A program made the position numbers and the translations under genes. From assembly GCA_016936695.1 (NCBI GenBank), contig JAFGXK010000200.1, positions 1-11,152 on the forward strand: a DNA stretch of 11,152 nt. Direction: 5' to 3'. Below, one piece after another: positions 1-7,792 of the stretch; the stretch's first letter is position 1; each line of letters opens with the position of its first letter. This stretch comes from Bacteroidales bacterium (GTDB taxonomy: Bacteria > Bacteroidota > Bacteroidia > Bacteroidales > VadinHA17). The notes under the pieces were generated by a model. That model made no database searches and was not told the DNA's origin. It saw only the letters and a program-made list of their open reading frames with translations.

Positions 1-2
1 AA

Positions 3-113
3 TTGACAGAAACGGTATTTGACCATACTACTCTTGTTGAGGGAGGGACCCTTGTTCTCGAAATGGGCGACAGGCCGAATCGGAGATGGGGCATTAATAA
101 TAATGTTAACTAA
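3..113 (+). CDS. C-terminal end of a probable GH92 alpha-mannosidase (5' partial)
   Basis: An open frame enters from the left edge and stops at TAA 111-113, giving 36 residues. The tail contains GGTLVLEMGDRPNRRWG, which resembles the last beta-strand of family 92 glycoside hydrolases, where a GGTL.(F/L)EMG..PN..WG pattern is common just before the C-terminus. GH92 enzymes are calcium-dependent exo-alpha-mannosidases, usually secreted or surface lipoproteins in Bacteroidetes that trim mannose from N-glycans or yeast-type mannans. The catalytic part lies outside the window, so activity cannot be judged. Only 6 nt separate it from the sulfatase gene on the same strand, so the two are probably cotranscribed. 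Identification rests on a short tail from memory of the family. Confidence 0.72.
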   Translation: MTETVFDHTTLVEGGTLVLEMGDRPNRRWGINNNVN

Positions 114-119
114 ATAACA

Positions 120-1706
120 ATGAAAGAATTCTGGATCAAGAGCTTTATTGCAGTCACTCCATGCATTCTTGCTCAATGCAATCCGGCAGAACGGGACACA
201 ATTCAATCTGACCGGCCGAATATCCTGATTGCAATCGGGGATGATATTTCCTGGCAGCACATGGGCGCCTATGGATGCACCTGGGTTAAAACACCGGGAT
301 TTGACAGGGTCGCCAAAGATGGAATTATTTTCAGAAATGCTTATACCCCCAACGCAAAATCCTCCCCGTCAAGGGCATGCCTTCTGACTGGCCGAAACAG
401 CTGGCAGCTTGAAGAAGCTGCCAACCACGTACCCTTCTTCCCTGTAAAATTTACCACCTTTATGGAAGCATTGGGAAATAATGGTTATTATGCCGGTTTC
501 ACGGCAAAAGGATGGGCTCCCGGTGTGGCAATCGACAGTGCTGGAAATCCGAGGAAACTCACTGGCTTAGCCTTTAACGCAAAGAAAATTAAGCCTCCGA
601 CAGAAGGAATTTCCAATTCTGACTATTCGGGGAATTTTGAAGAATTCCTGAATGCAAAAGATCCTTCCTTACCATTCTGCTTCTGGTATGGCGCTCACGA
701 ACCCCACCGGAGATACCAGTTCGGATCTGGCGTCTCCTTAGGAGGAAAAAGCCCAGAAGATATCGAAAAAGTACCGGATTTCTGGCCCGATAATGATACT
801 GTGCGTAATGATATGCTTGACTATGCCTTTGAGATAGAACATTTCGATTCTCACCTCGAAAAAATGCTCGCTTTGCTTGAAGAGAGGGGTGAACTTGACA
901 ATACAATTATCATAGTTACAGGGGATAACGGGATGCCTTTCCCGCGTGTGAAAGGGCAAAGCTATGAATATTCAAACCATATGCCCCTTGCAATTATGTG
1001 GGGAAAGGGAATTAAAAATCCGGGGCGCACTGTTTTTGACTACGTAAGCTTTATTGACATAGCTCCAACTCTGCTCGATGCCTGCGGAATAACTTTGGAA
1101 GAAAGCGGCATGCAGCCACTTGAAGGTAAAAGCCTTTTGAATATTTTTAAAACACGTAGGTCCGGTCTGGTTGACAAATCTCGCGATTTTGTCCTTATTG
1201 GCAAAGAACGTCACGATGTTGGCCGTCCTGATGATGCCGGATATCCTGTTAGGGGGATCGTAAAGGAAGGATATCTTTACCTGATAAATTACAAACCAAA
1301 CCGCTGGCCTTCGGGGGATCCTGAAACCGGCTACCTCGATTGTGATGCAAGCCCTGTAAAAACTCTTATACTGAACATGAACCGCATGCATCAGTCACCC
1401 TTTTACTGGAATCTCAGCTTTGGGAAAAGACCTGATGAAGAGTTGTATAATATCTCATCTGACCCGGAGTGCATGATAAATCTGGCAGCTGATCAGGGTT
1501 ACTATCCATTGAAACAAAAACTGCGCGGACAAATGCTTCAGAATTTGCGTGAACAGGAAGATCCAAGAATATTGGGTAATGGAGATATTTTCGACAATTA
1601 TCCATATTCTTCAGAAACTGTAAGGGATTTCTATAACAGGTATATGAAAGGCGTGATATCGCGGAAGTCAGCAGGCTGGGTCGATTCAACGGATTTTGAA
1701 GAATGA
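120..1706 (+). CDS. Secreted Ser-type S1 sulfatase, heparan-N-sulfatase-like (S1_8-like)
   Basis: A 528-residue alkaline-phosphatase-fold sulfatase, probably exported to hydrolyse sulfate esters or N-sulfate on a glycan. The N-terminus is a signal peptide; Cys20 could be a lipid anchor, but the preceding Gln makes a poor lipobox. Metal-binding Asp41-Asp42 is followed by the signature SSPSRACLLTGR at 81-92, where the residue to be converted to formylglycine is Ser81 (TCC at 360-362), not Cys. Ser-type enzymes are known to depend on the radical-SAM maturase anSME. HEPHR (193-197), GDNG (268-271) and Lys278 supply further active-site positions. GKERHDVGRP (361-370) and NRWPSGDPE (394-402) resemble the bacterial heparan N-sulfatase/SGSH-like subgroup. 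The substrate is inferred. The gene follows the GH92 gene by 6 nt and overlaps the next by 4 nt (ATGA). No Shine-Dalgarno is visible; the leader is AT-rich. Confidence 0.88.
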   Translation: MKEFWIKSFIAVTPCILAQCNPAERDTIQSDRPNILIAIGDDISWQHMGAYGCTWVKTPGFDRVAKDGIIFRNAYTPNAKSSPSRACLLTGRNSWQLEEAANHVPFFPVKFTTFMEALGNNGYYAGFTAKGWAPGVAIDSAGNPRKLTGLAFNAKKIKPPTEGISNSDYSGNFEEFLNAKDPSLPFCFWYGAHEPHRRYQFGSGVSLGGKSPEDIEKVPDFWPDNDTVRNDMLDYAFEIEHFDSHLEKMLALLEERGELDNTIIIVTGDNGMPFPRVKGQSYEYSNHMPLAIMWGKGIKNPGRTVFDYVSFIDIAPTLLDACGITLEESGMQPLEGKSLLNIFKTRRSGLVDKSRDFVLIGKERHDVGRPDDAGYPVRGIVKEGYLYLINYKPNRWPSGDPETGYLDCDASPVKTLILNMNRMHQSPFYWNLSFGKRPDEELYNISSDPECMINLAADQGYYPLKQKLRGQMLQNLREQEDPRILGNGDIFDNYPYSSETVRDFYNRYMKGVISRKSAGWVDSTDFEE

Positions 1707-2848
1707 AATCAGATTTTGATGTGATTATTTCAGGGGCAGGTCCCGCCGGATGCACGGCAGCCCTGGCTCTGGGGTCATCAGGACTAAGTGTTGCATTAAT
1801 CGAGAAGGAAAGGTTTCCTCGCGAAAAAGTGTGCGGAGATGCCATCCCTGCCTATGTTCCTAAAGTGCTCGGCACAATCGATCCTTCATTCCGGGCTGCC
1901 CTGGAAGAGATTGAGGATAAACAACCGGTCAGCATCTGCCGTTATGTGGCTCCTGACCGGACTGCTCTCGACATCGCCTTCCGTGAAAATGGCATGGTCT
2001 GCCGCCGCCCGGTTTTCGACTCCTTCCTCCTTAAACTTGCGTCAGGCCTTGATAACCTGACCATTTTCACCGGGAAACTGATAAAGAATATCAGAACCGG
2101 AAGCAAAGGTGTTGCCGTTAGCACCGGAAACGGTGAAGAAATAACCGCACGACTGCTTATAGGTTGTGACGGTAGCACAGGTGTATCAAAAAGGATCCTT
2201 GCACCTTCCATCCATGAACCTTCGGAAGGATCGGTTGCTGTCAGAGCTTACTTCAGCGGCATAAAGGACAATCCTCATGAAACCCTGGAGTTTCATTTCC
2301 TTAAGGATCTGCTCCCGGGATATTTCTGGATCTTTCCTCTTCCCGGAAATGAATTTAATGCAGGAATAGGAATGCCGTCGGCTATCGTAACCTCCAGGAA
2401 ACTAAATCTCAGGGACACCATGATGAAGATCATTGAGACCGACCCGGTCATCGGGCTCAGATTCTCCGGTGCTTCAATGAAAGGGAATATTAAAGGATAC
2501 TATCTTCCGCTTTTCACCCGTAAAAGAAAAATCTCAGGTGAAAGATTCATGCTTTGCGGCGATGCCGCTTCACTTGTGAATCCGGCAACAGGCGCCGGAA
2601 TCGGACAGGCAATGCAATCGGGAAGATACGCCGGATGGCAGGCCGCGGAATGCTTCCGGAAAAATGATTTCTCTGATGAATTTATGAAATCGTACGATTT
2701 AACTCTTTACGGGAAATTGTGGCGCTCCAACAGAAATTACATGATAATAAGAAACCTCGTCCTGAAAAATCCCGCGGTGCTTAACCTCGCATCAAGAGCA
2801 GGAAATTCGAACCGGTACATCAGGAAGGCGCTGGCTGAAAAGCTCTGA
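1703..2848 (+). CDS. FAD-dependent oxidoreductase, geranylgeranyl reductase family
   Basis: A 381-residue flavoprotein of the GGR branch of the p-hydroxybenzoate-hydroxylase fold. The Rossmann GAGPAG motif is at 11-16, with the ribose-binding Glu at 34, and KVCGDAI at 42-48 is characteristic of the family. GCDGST (154-159) is the second FAD contact. PGYFWIFPLPG (205-215) matches the PxxYxWxFP substrate-site motif, and CGDAASLVNPATGAGIGQA (285-303) is the third FAD motif. Family members reduce isoprenoid double bonds (archaeal lipids, chlorophyll phytol tail, menaquinone side chains) or act on other lipids; the substrate here cannot be read from sequence. Length is normal and no defect is seen. 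The ATG overlaps the sulfatase TGA as ATGA, implying translational coupling, although the two functions have no obvious link. No signal peptide, so it is probably cytoplasmic or on the inner membrane face. Confidence 0.85.
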   Translation: MKSDFDVIISGAGPAGCTAALALGSSGLSVALIEKERFPREKVCGDAIPAYVPKVLGTIDPSFRAALEEIEDKQPVSICRYVAPDRTALDIAFRENGMVCRRPVFDSFLLKLASGLDNLTIFTGKLIKNIRTGSKGVAVSTGNGEEITARLLIGCDGSTGVSKRILAPSIHEPSEGSVAVRAYFSGIKDNPHETLEFHFLKDLLPGYFWIFPLPGNEFNAGIGMPSAIVTSRKLNLRDTMMKIIETDPVIGLRFSGASMKGNIKGYYLPLFTRKRKISGERFMLCGDAASLVNPATGAGIGQAMQSGRYAGWQAAECFRKNDFSDEFMKSYDLTLYGKLWRSNRNYMIIRNLVLKNPAVLNLASRAGNSNRYIRKALAEKL

Positions 2849-2996
2849 TGCAAGATATTCCTGCAAATGTATCCTGTTTCCGCATACGGAGCCAATTTAA
2901 ATTCCCTGCTAAATTTTAGTTTCTCCCCCCTTTTTAGTATCTTCAGCTAATGATTCCTGGCTTTGTATTTGTGATCAGAAATAAACTAAAAATGGA

Positions 2997-3416
2997 ATGA
3001 AGAAACCCCTGATCATGGCCGCAGTCCTCATCCTGCTCTGTTCATGCATGAACACCAGGCAATTTGCCGACACACTCAAATCTCCCCGCATTCATTTCGG
3101 AAAAAGAGGAGGATTTACAAATATCCCCCTGGAATATGTTCTTACCGAAAAGGGACAGCTTTTTAAACTCGAAAATGACTCCCTGCTTAAACCCAGAAAA
3201 ATCTCTTCCGGTCAGCTTGACAATATAAACAGCCTTATTAGCAATACCGGCTTCAGGGATCTGAATATAAACGAACCCGGGAACATTACTTATTTTATAC
3301 GGGTTGTCACAAATGAGTACGACAATGAGGTACTCTGGTATGATTCATCACAAATGCAGGGACTTGCAATGATTTATAAAGCCCTGATGGAGGCCACCGC
3401 AAAAGACGAAGAATGA
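2997..3416 (+). CDS. Small lipoprotein coupled to the M4 peptidase, function unknown
   Basis: A 139-residue protein with a clear lipoprotein signal: MKK, a hydrophobic stretch, then lipobox LCSC with lipidated Cys17. The mature part (about 122 residues) is mixed-charge and beta-rich. It includes FGKRGGFTNIPLEYVLTEKG at 34-53; Gly-Gly-Phe-Thr followed by a strand and 'EKGQLFK' resembles uncharacterised Bacteroidetes lipoproteins, but I cannot name a domain. The stop overlaps the peptidase start (ATGATGA, 3413-3419), so the two are very likely translated together. By analogy with protease-adjacent inhibitor lipoproteins of T9SS bacteria (potempins in Tannerella), it could restrain or help fold the peptidase; this is inference from position only. 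The start is fixed by the signal peptide. An ATG at 2992 leads to an immediate stop and is not used. Confidence 0.8.
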   Translation: MKKPLIMAAVLILLCSCMNTRQFADTLKSPRIHFGKRGGFTNIPLEYVLTEKGQLFKLENDSLLKPRKISSGQLDNINSLISNTGFRDLNINEPGNITYFIRVVTNEYDNEVLWYDSSQMQGLAMIYKALMEATAKDEE

Positions 3417-6400
3417 TGAAAAAAATGTTTGTACTGGTACTGCTTCTTATTCCGGTCATAATTGCTTCGGGGCAGAATACAACTTTCAAATCCCGGACAA
3501 AATATCCCTCAGGAACCCATAAGCCCGGTTTTGAGTTCGTAACGGTAACCTCGAATGGTATCTCAAAATCAGGAACTTCAGGCAAGTCTGCAACAGCTCC
3601 TTCTCTTGAAAGGTTCTTGCTGAAAGGCGGTCCTCAACAGGTTGATAAAGTGATACGAAAGGATGGCAAACCTGTTTACATAGAGAGAAAAACGAACCCG
3701 TCCAAATCGGATCCTTATTCCTCACCAGGGGAAAAATTGTCGAGGTTCCTCGAAGAAACAAGGATCATAAGCGGAACTATAAATCCGAAAGAACAGTTCG
3801 CTGTCACGCAAATAAATGAAGACAGGAACGGGATCACCCATCTGAAAACAATACAGCGGTACAGGGGGATCGACATATACGGATCGGAAGCTACATTCCA
3901 TATATCTGCTCAAAAAGAAAGATACATGGGCTTATTTCACAACATTGAGAATGAAATCAATACAGTCCCTGTCATCAGTTCCTCAACAGCAATCACAAGT
4001 GTGAAGTCCGACCTGATGCATAAAACAGTGGTGAAGGAACTGAACGCCAACGAAAAAAAGCTATTGAAATACCAGTCACCCGAAACCAGGCTTGTGATCT
4101 ACAATACGGAAGGCATGGCTCTCTTGCTTGCCTGGGAGATAACCTTCAGGCCAAATGTCGTTGAAGTGTGGAAATACTTCATTGATGCTGAAACCGGAAA
4201 CATCATACACTCATTCAATGCCACCTGCACCGACGGTCCGGAAACTGCAACTGCCCTTGACCTGAACAACATATCAAGGACAATTAATACCTACCTTGAG
4301 AACGGAACCTATTACCTCCTCAACATTGCAGAACCCATGTTCAATCCCTCGACCGAAGAGGGAATGATCATAACCCTCGATGCAAACAACACCTCAACCA
4401 ATGAGCTGGATTACAGGTACGTAACCTCCATCAATAATATATGGAACAACAAGTCGGCCGTATCCGCCCATTACAATGCCACGAGAGCTTATGATTACTT
4501 ACTTCAGACTCATGGTCTGAATTCAATAAACGGTAACGGCGGTAATATAATTTCATTCATAAACGTTGCAGAGGATGACGGAAGCTCCATGGAAAATGCT
4601 TTCTGGAACGGGCAGGCGGTATTTTACGGGAACGGCGGGGAATATTTCAAGCCGCTGGCAGGAGCTCTCGATGTCACTGCTCATGAACTGGGACACGGCG
4701 TGGTTTCAAACACCGCGAACCTGGAATATTACGGTCAGCCGGGAGCCATTAACGAAACCTACGCCGATATTTTCGGTTCGATGGTCGACCGCGACGACTG
4801 GCTCATAGGTGAAGATATTACCAGAACCACCTTTTCTCCGTCGGGAGCCCTGAGAAACATGGCCGACCCTCACAATATGGGCCGGGAGGGCGACCATTAC
4901 TGGCAGCCTAAACATGTCTCGGAAATGTACCTTGGCACAGAAGATAACGCAGGTGTCCATATTAACAATGGTATCGGAATCCATGCATACTACCTGTATG
5001 CCACAGCAGTATCTAAAGACAAGGCCGAACAGGTCTTTTTCCATGCTCTTACTCACTACCTCACAAAAACATCCCGCTTCATCGATTTCAGGATCGCCGT
5101 CATCCAGTCGGCATCAGATCTTTTCGGAGAGGGATCATCTGAAGCAAATGAAGCAGCAAAGGCATTTGATTCCGTAGGTATCTATGAAGAGGAAGTCGTT
5201 CAGAAAAGCCAGGATTATGAAGTCAATCCCGGAACCGAGTTCATTCTCTTCTGCAATACAGATCAGAATTACCGGACAACCCTGGCACTTTACAACGGCT
5301 CTCAGGTCAGTTCCCTGTCGGAAACCGCGATGAAAAACAATCCAAGCGTTACTGACAACGGTGCAGAAGCTGTATTCGTTTCAGCCGACAGCAAAATAAG
5401 ATATATAAGCCTTGATCCTCTTGAGCAGGAGGAGATAATCTCCGATCAGGAATACTGGGACAACGTGGCTTTTTCAAAGGACGGCAACAGGCTTGCGGCA
5501 ATTTCGACACAGGTCGATACTTCGATCTATGTTTATGATTTTCCATCACGGAAGTGGGCAAAGTTCAGGCTTTACAACCCTACCACCAGCCATTTCAACA
5601 CCGATGCAGGCGGTGTTCTGTACGCCGATGCCATTGAATTCGACATTACAGGTGAATATCTGATTTATGATGCCTGCAACGTTCTGAGTTCAAACGTAAG
5701 TGAGGACATTTATTACTGGGATATCGGAATAATAAAAGTATGGGACAAGGCAGGGAAAAAATTCGGCGATGGTTCAATATTCAAGCTCTATGGGTCGCTT
5801 CCCGAAAATGTGAGTATAGGAAATCCTACCTTTTCACAGAACTCCTCCGCCATCATTGCTTTCGACTACATCGACGGAAATTCAGGTGAATACGCGATTC
5901 TCGGCACAAACCTCAACACCGGAGAAACGGATCTCATAACCGAGAACTCCACTCTCGGACTGCCTTCATTCTCAAAGAATGATGACAGGATAGCCTATTC
6001 TGCCCTGACAATAAATGACGAGGAGGTCGTTGCAGGTATAAACCTTGCACAGAATAAGATCACTGGCACCGGCAATCCTTTTGCCATAATAATGAACGCC
6101 AAATGGCCGGTATATTTTGCTGCCGGTGAGAGGGACCTGGGACTTGCACCCGTTTCCGATTTTACCGCCGACTATAAGACAGGAAGCGCACCCCTGGAAG
6201 TTAAATACGTCGATCTTTCAGCAAACGATCCGGCAACATGGAAATGGACCTTTGAGGGAGGCGTTCCGGCAACATCGGCAAAACAGAATCCGTATGTTGT
6301 TTATAACGCACCCGGAGCCTACAGGGTAATCCTGGAAACCAGAAACGAATTCGGTGCCAATGTCATCACCAGGGAGGATTATATCACAGTGAGTATCCCT

Positions 6401-6640
6401 ACCGGAATCATAGCAAACGCTGCAGGAGTGTTCCGTGCCTACCCGAATCCTGCCGGAGAACTGCTCAATATCGACTGCGAGACTGATTTTTCATTCAGAC
6501 TGTTTGATCTTAAAGGTGAAATCATCCTGACAGGAATCAACACAAGGCAGATCGGTTTGGCGGGTATAGAACCGGGGTTCTATATAATTGAAATGACTGC
6601 AGGCAATATTGTAAGCAGACTGAAATTACTGAAAAAATAG
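3413..6640 (+). CDS. Secreted M4 (thermolysin-like) metallopeptidase with propeller, PKD and T9SS sorting domains
   Basis: A 1075-residue multidomain zinc endopeptidase. Signal peptide at 1-21 (cleavage near ASGQ); FTP/PepSY-type inhibitory propeptide at about 105-270; M4 catalytic domain at about 275-595. Zinc ligands are in HELGH (His424, Glu425, His428) and Glu448 of NETYADIFG; DNAGVHINNG at 511-520 carries His516, equivalent to the transition-state His231 of thermolysin. All key residues are present. Region 600-905 has repeated strands such as DNVAFSKDGNRLA (683-695), NPTFSQNSS (804-812) and LPSFSKNDDRIAY (850-862), typical of WD40-like/TolB propeller blades. A PKD domain spans about 914-994, and a T9SS type A tail about 1005-1075, with YPNPAGE near its start and basic RLKLLKK at the end. 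It is therefore predicted to cross the outer membrane by T9SS and be surface-anchored or released. A second ATG at 3416 is an equally good start. Confidence 0.93.
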   Translation: MMKKMFVLVLLLIPVIIASGQNTTFKSRTKYPSGTHKPGFEFVTVTSNGISKSGTSGKSATAPSLERFLLKGGPQQVDKVIRKDGKPVYIERKTNPSKSDPYSSPGEKLSRFLEETRIISGTINPKEQFAVTQINEDRNGITHLKTIQRYRGIDIYGSEATFHISAQKERYMGLFHNIENEINTVPVISSSTAITSVKSDLMHKTVVKELNANEKKLLKYQSPETRLVIYNTEGMALLLAWEITFRPNVVEVWKYFIDAETGNIIHSFNATCTDGPETATALDLNNISRTINTYLENGTYYLLNIAEPMFNPSTEEGMIITLDANNTSTNELDYRYVTSINNIWNNKSAVSAHYNATRAYDYLLQTHGLNSINGNGGNIISFINVAEDDGSSMENAFWNGQAVFYGNGGEYFKPLAGALDVTAHELGHGVVSNTANLEYYGQPGAINETYADIFGSMVDRDDWLIGEDITRTTFSPSGALRNMADPHNMGREGDHYWQPKHVSEMYLGTEDNAGVHINNGIGIHAYYLYATAVSKDKAEQVFFHALTHYLTKTSRFIDFRIAVIQSASDLFGEGSSEANEAAKAFDSVGIYEEEVVQKSQDYEVNPGTEFILFCNTDQNYRTTLALYNGSQVSSLSETAMKNNPSVTDNGAEAVFVSADSKIRYISLDPLEQEEIISDQEYWDNVAFSKDGNRLAAISTQVDTSIYVYDFPSRKWAKFRLYNPTTSHFNTDAGGVLYADAIEFDITGEYLIYDACNVLSSNVSEDIYYWDIGIIKVWDKAGKKFGDGSIFKLYGSLPENVSIGNPTFSQNSSAIIAFDYIDGNSGEYAILGTNLNTGETDLITENSTLGLPSFSKNDDRIAYSALTINDEEVVAGINLAQNKITGTGNPFAIIMNAKWPVYFAAGERDLGLAPVSDFTADYKTGSAPLEVKYVDLSANDPATWKWTFEGGVPATSAKQNPYVVYNAPGAYRVILETRNEFGANVITREDYITVSIPTGIIANAAGVFRAYPNPAGELLNIDCETDFSFRLFDLKGEIILTGINTRQIGLAGIEPGFYIIEMTAGNIVSRLKLLKK

Positions 6641-6673
6641 TAACCTGGTCAATCTGAAATAATATCTGAAAAA

Positions 6674-6844
6674 ATGAACACGAAAGCGCTTTTATGGTTC
6701 GCACTGAGCCTGATCTCAGCCGTTGTGGCTTTGATAATCTTCTTCCGCGGTCTTGATATCAAGGCCTTGCTGTTTCTGGTTTTCGGAGTGGCTGCAGTAC
6801 TGCTTTTTAAGCTAGGGCTGTCGGAGACGAAGAAAAAAAGTTAA
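6674..6844 (+). CDS. Small two-helix membrane protein, unknown function
   Basis: A 56-codon frame starts with ATG 6674 and stops with TAA 6842-6844, 33 nt after the peptidase stop. It encodes two hydrophobic segments, about residues 5-24 (LLWFALSLISAVVALIIFF region) and 31-46 (ALLFLVFGVAAVLLFK), joined by a short FRGLDIK turn, with a basic tail SETKKKS. This is a plausible two-pass inner-membrane miniprotein. Conserved-looking hydrophobicity, an AT-rich leader with AAAAAATG, and position between the peptidase and a terminator hairpin support it being real. I do not recognise a family. It could be cotranscribed with the peptidase. Confidence 0.6.
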   Translation: MNTKALLWFALSLISAVVALIIFFRGLDIKALLFLVFGVAAVLLFKLGLSETKKKS

Positions 6845-6871
6845 ACAATTAACGGTTGTGCCGATTGGACT

Positions 6872-6903
6872 AAAAAAAGACGGCGTTTTATTCAGCGCCG
6901 TCT
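6872..6903 (-). terminator. Intrinsic terminator of the outer-membrane beta-barrel gene
   Basis: A perfect 8-bp stem pairs AGACGGCG (6878-6885) with CGCCGTCT (6896-6903) around a 10-nt loop. Read on the - strand, the stem is followed by a run of seven T (complement of A 6872-6878), the standard rho-independent form, 27 nt past the stop at 6930. On the + strand the hairpin has no T run after it, so it would end transcription from the peptidase side only weakly. Confidence 0.85.
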
Positions 6904-6929
6904 GATTGATAGTTTAAATCCAGCTTGTG

Positions 6930-7616
6930 TCAGAATCTGAACCCGCTTGATAAACTGAATCCAAGGTTCTTTTTTGCTGTTTGGTCATTGGGCAGACCGT
7001 AGTCGGAGTTGAGCTTAAACAGCCCCATCTGTCCGTTCAGATGTGCAAAAAGGCCGTTGTACAACTCGTAGCCGATAAGGGCAGCGGCTCCGGCATCAAT
7101 ACCTCTGTAATAGACGTATGTTGCCGGCTCGTCCGCAGCATCATCCTTAAATCTGACCTTCAGTTCGGTCGTTACCGATCCGATCTTTGTCCGTTCATTT
7201 CCCATCAAACCGTATGCTCCATAGGGGCCTGCACCGAAAAGAAGATGACCATCTCCCAGCTGGGGCCTGTAAAGAATTAACAAAGGGATCTCCACATAAC
7301 CGAGATTGGTTGTTTTGGTTATGTCGTCAATAACAATGTGCTGCCTTGAGCCCTTCATGCTTAAATTCACTCCCGGCTGGATCCAGAGATCCCCGAATAC
7401 CGGCAGAATCACATTTGCACCCGCGTGGAGCCCCGGATTAAGCTTGTTGTCAAGGTTATCACCCCAGTAGTTTTCACCAATAAAAGTCTGAACCCCTGCG
7501 CCGGCCAGAACCCCAAAACGAATCCCGGCATCAGCCTTCACTCTTTTCGTCTGGCCTGATACGTGGGGATGGAGAACAAATAAAATCAGTATTAGCGTAA
7601 ATAGTTTTGTCTTCAT
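6930..7616 (-). CDS. Outer-membrane beta-barrel protein (PorT/porin-family type)
   Basis: A 228-residue protein with a signal peptide at 1-22 (cleavage near VSGQ). The mature chain alternates hydrophobic and polar residues in strands with glycine- and aromatic-rich turns, for example GYVEIPLLILYRPQ (106-119) and FGAGPYGAYGLMG (127-139), both typical of the Bacteroidetes 'porin family' (OMP_b-brl_2) 8-stranded barrels. The last residue is Phe (SGFRF), the usual outer-membrane insertion signal. Members are rarely characterised; roles range from small porins to structural or adhesion proteins, so no substrate is given. The start lies 22 nt downstream of the last stop of the decayed lipoprotein gene, suggesting the two once formed an operon. 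Confidence 0.85.
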   Translation of the reverse strand: MKTKLFTLILILFVLHPHVSGQTKRVKADAGIRFGVLAGAGVQTFIGENYWGDNLDNKLNPGLHAGANVILPVFGDLWIQPGVNLSMKGSRQHIVIDDITKTTNLGYVEIPLLILYRPQLGDGHLLFGAGPYGAYGLMGNERTKIGSVTTELKVRFKDDAADEPATYVYYRGIDAGAAALIGYELYNGLFAHLNGQMGLFKLNSDYGLPNDQTAKKNLGFSLSSGFRF

Positions 7617-7638
7617 TAAATTATCCTGATTACTTAAA

Positions 7639-7792
7639 TTATTTTGAAGCTTCTTCCTTAGCTTCCTCCCATCGCTGTTCAGGTGGCAGTCCCGACAGCC
7701 GCACCTTTCTACATCTTATTCATAGATGCACAACCCTGCAAAAACAGGGCAGCACTAAGTAAAATAACAGTAAGATTTTTCAATGTTTTCAT
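7639..7792 (-). pseudogene. Remnant of a glycine-zipper/OmpA-type lipoprotein gene
   Basis: From ATG at 7792 the frame reads MKTLKNLTVILLSAALFLQG then Cys21-ASMNKM and a TAG stop at 7709-7711: a complete lipoprotein signal with only 7 mature residues. Directly after the stop, the same frame continues KGAAVGTAT, then TGA. K/Q-KGAA-GT-x-G is how the glycine zipper of many Bacteroidetes OmpA-family or YMGG-like lipoproteins begins. A different frame then reads PPEQRWEEAKEEASK to TAA at 7639-7641, which looks like the charged C-terminus of such a protein. The simplest reading is a gene that lost its middle and acquired a nonsense change. Alternatives are a short lipoprotein with sequencing errors, or a 27-codon leader peptide for the barrel gene. 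An ATG upstream at 7891 extends the frame but would bury the signal peptide. Confidence 0.6.

Noticed and set aside
2961..2971. TTTGTATTTG as a Bacteroidetes -7 promoter box for the lipoprotein gene
   Set aside because: One mismatch to TAnnTTTG and no TTTG at the required -33 spacing.
2992..3000. ATGGAATGA, a two-codon frame overlapping the lipoprotein start
   Set aside because: Too short to be evaluated; start-stop mini-frames occur by chance and nothing else suggests regulation.
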